In this document: positions 14,777-18,659 of the stretch, piece after piece | How positions within the stretch are numbered: position 1 is the first letter of the stretch | Layout of the letters: each line of letters starts with the position of its first letter | Source: an uncultured Veillonella sp. | GTDB lineage: Bacteria > Bacillota > Negativicutes > Veillonellales > Veillonellaceae | Direction of reading: 5' to 3' | DNA length: 18,659 nt | Assembly (NCBI GenBank): GCA_900549845.1 | Contig: URPT01000017.1 | Span: forward strand, 1 to 18,659 | The notes under the pieces: model-generated | Told to the model about the DNA's origin: nothing | The model's database searches: none | The model's input: the letters and a program-made list of their open reading frames with translations, nothing else | Program-made: the position numbers and the translations under genes

Positions 14777-15343
14777 ATGAGTTCTACCGTGTCGAAACAA
14801 GGTCGCATCACTACCCGTCAGTTAACTATGACAGCACTTTTTGTCGCATTGATAGCCGTAGGTGCTTTTATACGGGTACCATTACCAAATTGTCCATTTA
14901 CATTACAAATCTTATTTACTACCCTCGCAGGCATTGTATTAGGTAGTCGATTAGGAGCTGCTAGTGTTGGCATTTATATTGTTTTAGGATTAATCGGAGT
15001 ACCGATTTTTACATCTGGTGGTGGTCCTGGTTACATTTTACAACCTACCTTTGGCTATTTGATCGGTTTTATGGTAGGTGCTTATGCAGTAGGTCGTATT
15101 GCAGAGTCTATGGAAACATTATCTTTTAAACGGTTATTAGCAGGATCCATATTAAATCTATTTATCGTGTATGGCCTTGGTATGATCTATCTATACTTCA
15201 TTATGAACTTGTATTTAGGTAAACCAATTGGAGTAGAGGCCGTTATTATTACATGCTTCTTGATTCCAGTAGGTCCAGATATCTTCCTTTGTGCCGTTGC
15301 GGCATCTCTTGGCAAACGAATTGTTAAAGAATTACATCGATAA
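14777..15343 (+). CDS. bioY: Biotin ECF transporter S component BioY
   Basis: BioY is the membrane substrate-binding subunit for biotin uptake. The 188-residue protein has about six membrane segments and the family signature: VPLPNCPFTLQILFTTLAG near the start, LGSRLGAASVGIYIVLGLIG, and the glycine-rich FTSGGGPGYILQPTFGYLIGF block that includes the biotin-binding region. No EcfA/EcfT genes are present, so it probably works with a shared energy-coupling module elsewhere, or alone as reported for some BioY proteins. ATG 14777 follows GGAGGT (14766-14771); the in-frame ATG at 14747 lacks a ribosome binding site. The gene has a strong promoter covered by a BirA-like operator, which supports biotin as the substrate. 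Confidence 0.94.
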   Translation: MSSTVSKQGRITTRQLTMTALFVALIAVGAFIRVPLPNCPFTLQILFTTLAGIVLGSRLGAASVGIYIVLGLIGVPIFTSGGGPGYILQPTFGYLIGFMVGAYAVGRIAESMETLSFKRLLAGSILNLFIVYGLGMIYLYFIMNLYLGKPIGVEAVIITCFLIPVGPDIFLCAVAASLGKRIVKELHR

Positions 15344-15377
15344 TATAGTCTTTATATAATACTATTATATATTTATT

Positions 15378-15404
15378 AAAACCGAGGCGTTATGCCTCGG
15401 TTTT
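15378..15404 (+). terminator. Bidirectional terminator between bioY and the DUF1980 gene
   Basis: AAAACCGAGGC (15378-15388) pairs with GCCTCGGTTTT (15394-15404) around GTTAT. T-runs follow on both strands (weaker on the minus), so it can serve both convergent genes. Confidence 0.9.
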
Positions 15405-15431
15405 ATTTGTTTACAGATCTATTTAAGACTG

Positions 15432-15459
15432 TTTAATGATATCTATTTAATGATATCTC
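15432..15459. repeat. Two tandem 14-bp repeats in an AT-rich spacer
   Basis: TTTAATGATATCT followed by A or C occurs twice back to back (15432-15445, 15446-15459), and decayed TTTAA-starting units continue on both sides up to about 15500. It looks like a slippage-prone simple repeat. Confidence 0.7.
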
Positions 15460-15498
15460 TTTAAGATTTATTAAGACTATTGATTTAATAATATTTAT

Positions 15499-16263
15499 TT
15501 AAGGATATACATAACCTAAAATAGGTTCTGCTGTTTTTATTTTGGTTACTTCTACATATGGTTGCGCACGACCGTGGAAGTCTCGTGTAGATACTTTGCC
15601 TTCGATAGAAACCCATTGTTCATTAGCTAAACTATCGCCATCTGGTTTATAGGCCGTCATGCCAATGGGTGCTACGTCAGCGATGCAACAAGACATAGCC
15701 ATACGAGAGATGGTAAATTCATTAGATTTTAGCGTGTTATCATCGCGATTTACATAGCCTGTCATATATACAGTGTAGTCCTTGTATTGCTCTACATTAG
15801 AGCCGACCTTTACGATGGTTTGATAGAAGTTATCGGAGTTTAGTACGATTTCTTTTTTGTCTTTAGAAATGCCAGGCTCTTTGCTTTCACTATTAACGGT
15901 AATAACCTCACCTATAGCATCATTTGTAAAATCAAAATTGTTCGTATCATCATTAACTCGTGCTGCGCCGTGAACACCAGTGTTAGGAACTAGGACCGGG
16001 GGAACAATGAGCAAAACTACGGGGATAATAATAGGCACGATAGAACGCCAATTGTGCTTGTAATAGCGGGATGGAGCCCAAATGATAGTTGCTAATCCAC
16101 CTACTATAAGAGCTATGCTACTGATGCCGAGCAGTAGTTCATATCGGGGTGCAATATAGTTCAAATAACGACCCGTCAGAATTAGGTATACACAGCAGAT
16201 ACCTAAGATTAGATAGAGAGCGCCTTTCACGATAGAAAAGCGATCTTTCAGCCCTAATTTCAT
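15499..16263 (-). CDS. DUF1980 / TIGR03943-family protein, partner of DUF318 permeases (YcgQ-like)
   Basis: A 254-residue protein with an N-terminal membrane part (segments near 12-30, 42-62 and 75-93) and a C-terminal extracytoplasmic domain. The conserved family element is RMAMSCCIADVAPIG (187-201), with adjacent cysteines 192-193. The ending VSTRDFHGRAQPYVEVTKI is an OB-like strand pattern. Proteins of this family are found beside DUF318/ArsP_1 permeases, as here and as with ycgQ-ycgR of Bacillus, and are regarded as the second subunit of an uncharacterised transporter. The ATG at 16263 has AAAGGAG eight bases upstream; an ATG at 16287 lies before that site and was rejected. It starts 52 bases after the permease fusion, last gene of the operon. 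Confidence 0.82.
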   Translation of the reverse strand: MKLGLKDRFSIVKGALYLILGICCVYLILTGRYLNYIAPRYELLLGISSIALIVGGLATIIWAPSRYYKHNWRSIVPIIIPVVLLIVPPVLVPNTGVHGAARVNDDTNNFDFTNDAIGEVITVNSESKEPGISKDKKEIVLNSDNFYQTIVKVGSNVEQYKDYTVYMTGYVNRDDNTLKSNEFTISRMAMSCCIADVAPIGMTAYKPDGDSLANEQWVSIEGKVSTRDFHGRAQPYVEVTKIKTAEPILGYVYP

Positions 16264-16315
16264 AGAATCATCTCCTTTTATATTCATTAAGAACTGAAAT
16301 TGTAATGATTAAAAA

Positions 16316-17851
16316 TTAGCCTACAAAGAATTGAAAACCTAAGGCAGCTATATAAGACATGACTGCAATGGTTATACCGAGACGAAGTATAAATGAAGTT
16401 GGCATATATTGTTTTAAAATATATACATTTTTAATATCGAGCATTGGACCTAGGATGAGGAAGCCCATAACTGAGCTTATAGGGAATAGGGTGCTCAAGG
16501 ATTTGCCTATAATAGCATCTGATGTAGAACAGATTGAGAAGAAGAAAGCTAATACTAGCAAGATTGGAATAGCCCACACGATAGGTAATGTGATACCCGC
16601 ATTGATGAGCCAAGGTTTTCCATATACTTGAACTACTGATAAAACACCGGCAGCCATGGAAAAATAGAATAAGAGTTGGGAAAACTCTTTTTCCATATGA
16701 ATTAACAATCTTTTTTTGTTGATGTATTTACTCTTAGATGACTCTATTAAAATCTCTTCATAGCTGAGATTCTGAGTATTTCTAGCTTTCATTAGTGCCT
16801 TTGAAGGTGGATAGAAGCGGAACGATAATGCCACTAATAAAGCTACGCCAAGTCCAACGACGATACGCCATACAGAAATCATGGGATCATCTGGAAAGGC
16901 ATACCAAGTGGAGAGAATGGTAATAGGATTGATGATTGGGCTGGCGAGCATAAATAGGAGGGCCACAGATAATGGTACGCCTCTATCTGTGAGTGCTTTA
17001 AATAATGGAATAATAGCACAGTCACATACAGGTAAGGCTAGGCCACTAACCATGGCGGCACCATAGCTTTTCCAAGAATAATCGCCTAATAGTTTTAGTA
17101 GTACGCTCTGTGGTACAAAATAGCGTATAACGGTTGACCCAATAGTTCCTAATAAAAGGAATGGAATCGCTTCGACAATGAGCCCTGTAATGATGGCAAA
17201 GCATTGATGAATGGAGTAAGGAATGTCATGACGGAACGCGGTAACTAAAAGTATATAGGCGGTAATGCCGATAACTAATAGATTTGGTATGAGGCCCCAC
17301 GTAGAATTGCGACATAATTGCTCTACCTTTTCTGGCGTTGGCGCCGTTACAATCTTGGCCTCTCTATTATAGGTTCGTAATAAGGCATGGTGTGTATCGG
17401 TCTCTGTGATGATGCAATCTGCACTGTATAATTGGCTTGTTACATCATTACCTAAACCAGGCAACATCGATGCGACGAATTGATCTGTACAAAGGTATAA
17501 TACCTTTTCAATTTGCAACATGTGATGCAGCTTATCACTGTATAGCAAGGTTTCTAGTTGGTGAAAGCTGACCATACCATTCCATTCAATCCATATTTCT
17601 TTGGGATTTGTCTTGTTGATATAGGTTGCGATTTCATCTGCTATAGAACTATAGGTGTCAGGTTGATTAGGCGTGATTGCACTGAGTTTATCAGGGTTAA
17701 GTTGTAAAGCATCTTTAATAAGTGATACAGAGCCTTGTTCGGCACTGATACATGCTGTGCCGCCAAGTTTTTTACGGTATTGTAATTGTTCATTTATGAA
17801 TGTACTTTTACCAGAACTGATAAATCCGGTAACGATATAAACAGGTATCAT
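16316..17851 (-). CDS. Fusion of a CobW-like P-loop domain to a DUF318/ArsP_1-type permease
   Basis: A 511-residue two-part protein. Residues 1-180 resemble the COG0523/CobW GTPase fold: VYIVTGF, Walker A GFISSGKST (9-17), then AEQG (38-41) where relatives have xNEfG. It lacks the CxCC metal motif, has IEWNG (88-92) in place of IEPSG, and TETD (149-152) in place of the guanine-specifying NKxD. From about 190 it becomes a polytopic permease with IVEAIPFLLLGTIGS (225-239), the signature LPVCDCAIIPLFKAL (273-287) and ASPIINPITILSTW (303-316), as in YcgR/ArsP_1 proteins. The ATG overlaps the stop of the upstream GTPase gene (ATGA), indicating translational coupling; an in-frame GTG at 17860 is less likely. 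Substrate unknown; a metal, metalloid or thiol compound is a guess from the neighbours. Confidence 0.82.
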   Translation of the reverse strand: MIPVYIVTGFISSGKSTFINEQLQYRKKLGGTACISAEQGSVSLIKDALQLNPDKLSAITPNQPDTYSSIADEIATYINKTNPKEIWIEWNGMVSFHQLETLLYSDKLHHMLQIEKVLYLCTDQFVASMLPGLGNDVTSQLYSADCIITETDTHHALLRTYNREAKIVTAPTPEKVEQLCRNSTWGLIPNLLVIGITAYILLVTAFRHDIPYSIHQCFAIITGLIVEAIPFLLLGTIGSTVIRYFVPQSVLLKLLGDYSWKSYGAAMVSGLALPVCDCAIIPLFKALTDRGVPLSVALLFMLASPIINPITILSTWYAFPDDPMISVWRIVVGLGVALLVALSFRFYPPSKALMKARNTQNLSYEEILIESSKSKYINKKRLLIHMEKEFSQLLFYFSMAAGVLSVVQVYGKPWLINAGITLPIVWAIPILLVLAFFFSICSTSDAIIGKSLSTLFPISSVMGFLILGPMLDIKNVYILKQYMPTSFILRLGITIAVMSYIAALGFQFFVG

Positions 17852-18659
17852 GATTGACACACTTCGTTATGTACCATTGGCACATTAAAATCAGTACCAA
17901 TAACGACTAAGCTGTAGTCAGTGGATTCGCTAGGTACTAGGGAGCAGTAATGCGTACCATATTGTAATTCATGAGGACCTTCGGTGGTCGGTACAATACC
18001 TTTTGCGCGGAGGACACTGTCTGGCATACCTTCTAAGATCGTTTTCCACTGTAATAGAGTGAGTGTACGCAAGTCTTTAAAGGTATGACTCATAAATTGA
18101 TGGCCATCATGTAATGAATTGTCATCATGACAGTGATAGAGGCGTTTAATATAGTCTCGTAAGGAAATGGTATCCCATGACTCTTCGTGAATAGGTGTGT
18201 TGGGAGCTAACTCGTGAATCATGCGCTTTGTAATGCTTGTTTGTTGAACATCTTCGGTGTGACTCAAGAAGATAGCGTCACTGTTTGTGATTTGATCTTT
18301 AAAGAATAAACCAAAGTTTTTGATAAACATAGGTGCTTGCATAGCATCTACCGTTGTTACTGAGGCGTGAACATAGGCGGATTTTGTAATGTCTTCATTT
18401 TCACATGTATGGATGATTTCGCTCAATTTACTGACCCCAGATGGTTCGATATAGATAATATCTACATCATAATTTTGAAGAATATCGAGTAATGTTTGTT
18501 GGAAATTTCCTTGTAAGCTGCAGCAAATACAACCAGATGTTACTTCACGAATAGTAGCACCTGTTTTAGCAAGATTTGTCGCATCAAGACTAGTTTCGCC
18601 AAAATCATTTTCTATAATTAAAATTTTATCTGTAGATTTATGTTCTTTTAGTATGTGTT
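17848..18659 (-). CDS. COG0523 (CobW-like) P-loop GTPase / metallochaperone, N-terminus beyond the window
   Basis: The frame is open to the right edge, so the Walker A region is missing only because of the window; 269 residues are visible. In order: ILIIENDFGE, the CxCC-type metal site SGCICCSL, Walker B-like DIIYIEPSGVSKL, then the G4 region AIFLSHTEDV, where SHTE replaces NKxD. A histidine-rich linker HCHDDNSLHDGHQFMSH follows, then a CobW C-terminal domain with LLQWKTILEGMPDSVLRAKGIV. Family members bind Zn, Co or related metals and deliver them to targets. The gene overlaps the fusion gene by four bases and is the first visible gene of the three-gene minus-strand operon; its promoter is off the right edge. 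The 193-codon frame starting at an internal ATG/TTG is only part of it. Confidence 0.88.
   Translation of the reverse strand, partial: HILKEHKSTDKILIIENDFGETSLDATNLAKTGATIREVTSGCICCSLQGNFQQTLLDILQNYDVDIIYIEPSGVSKLSEIIHTCENEDITKSAYVHASVTTVDAMQAPMFIKNFGLFFKDQITNSDAIFLSHTEDVQQTSITKRMIHELAPNTPIHEESWDTISLRDYIKRLYHCHDDNSLHDGHQFMSHTFKDLRTLTLLQWKTILEGMPDSVLRAKGIVPTTEGPHELQYGTHYCSLVPSESTDYSLVVIGTDFNVPMVHNEVCQS

Noticed and set aside
17848..18426. A short separate gene or truncated pseudogene for the CobW C-terminus
   Set aside because: The same frame continues without a stop to the window edge and contains the expected CobW motifs, so it is one larger gene cut by the window.

Overview
The window reads as chromosomal DNA from a low-GC, anaerobic, Gram-negative-type Firmicute. 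Veillonella or a close Negativicutes relative is my best guess, from the PflB, MetY and MetA protein sequences, the AT-rich intergenic DNA and the strong Shine-Dalgarno sequences. This is inferred from recognised protein families; no database search was possible. I see no phage, insertion sequence, tRNA, rRNA or CRISPR array.

Layout. The left edge holds the N-terminal half of pyruvate formate-lyase (minus strand) with its promoter. Next is a DMT/EamA exporter (plus). From 2.5 to 5.2 kb lies a complete methionine ABC importer, metN-metI-metQ, with a promoter and a near-palindromic leader element. A DASS-type dicarboxylate/anion transporter follows (5.4-6.9 kb). Behind it is a terminator and a ~66-bp tandem repeat whose units each look like a small terminator hairpin. 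Two small membrane proteins follow: a PACE-type efflux protein and an S-component-like protein.

From 8.4 to 13.3 kb is a methionine biosynthesis cluster: a cystathionine gamma-synthase/lyase-type enzyme, a MalY/PatB-type cystathionine beta-lyase, MetA, and, behind its own terminator and promoter, MetY. MetA carries Glu111, the residue associated with acetyl-CoA use, so it probably makes O-acetylhomoserine. That product would feed both transsulfuration (CGS then MalY) and direct sulfhydrylation (MetY). Import and both synthesis routes therefore sit within 11 kb, interrupted by unrelated transporters.

A ~530-bp convergent spacer follows. Its right half is an array of stable hairpins separated by GT-rich (CA-rich on the minus strand) linkers. 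It lies downstream of a secreted PepSY-domain protein on the minus strand. A divergent intergenic region carries a good bioY promoter overlapped by a BirA-like operator, then bioY. The right end is a minus-strand operon: a COG0523 (CobW-like) GTPase cut by the window edge, a fusion of a CobW-like P-loop domain to a DUF318/ArsP_1-type permease, and a DUF1980/TIGR03943 partner protein. This three-gene module, with its GTPase-permease fusion and unusual guanine-recognition motifs, is the best candidate here for poorly described biology.
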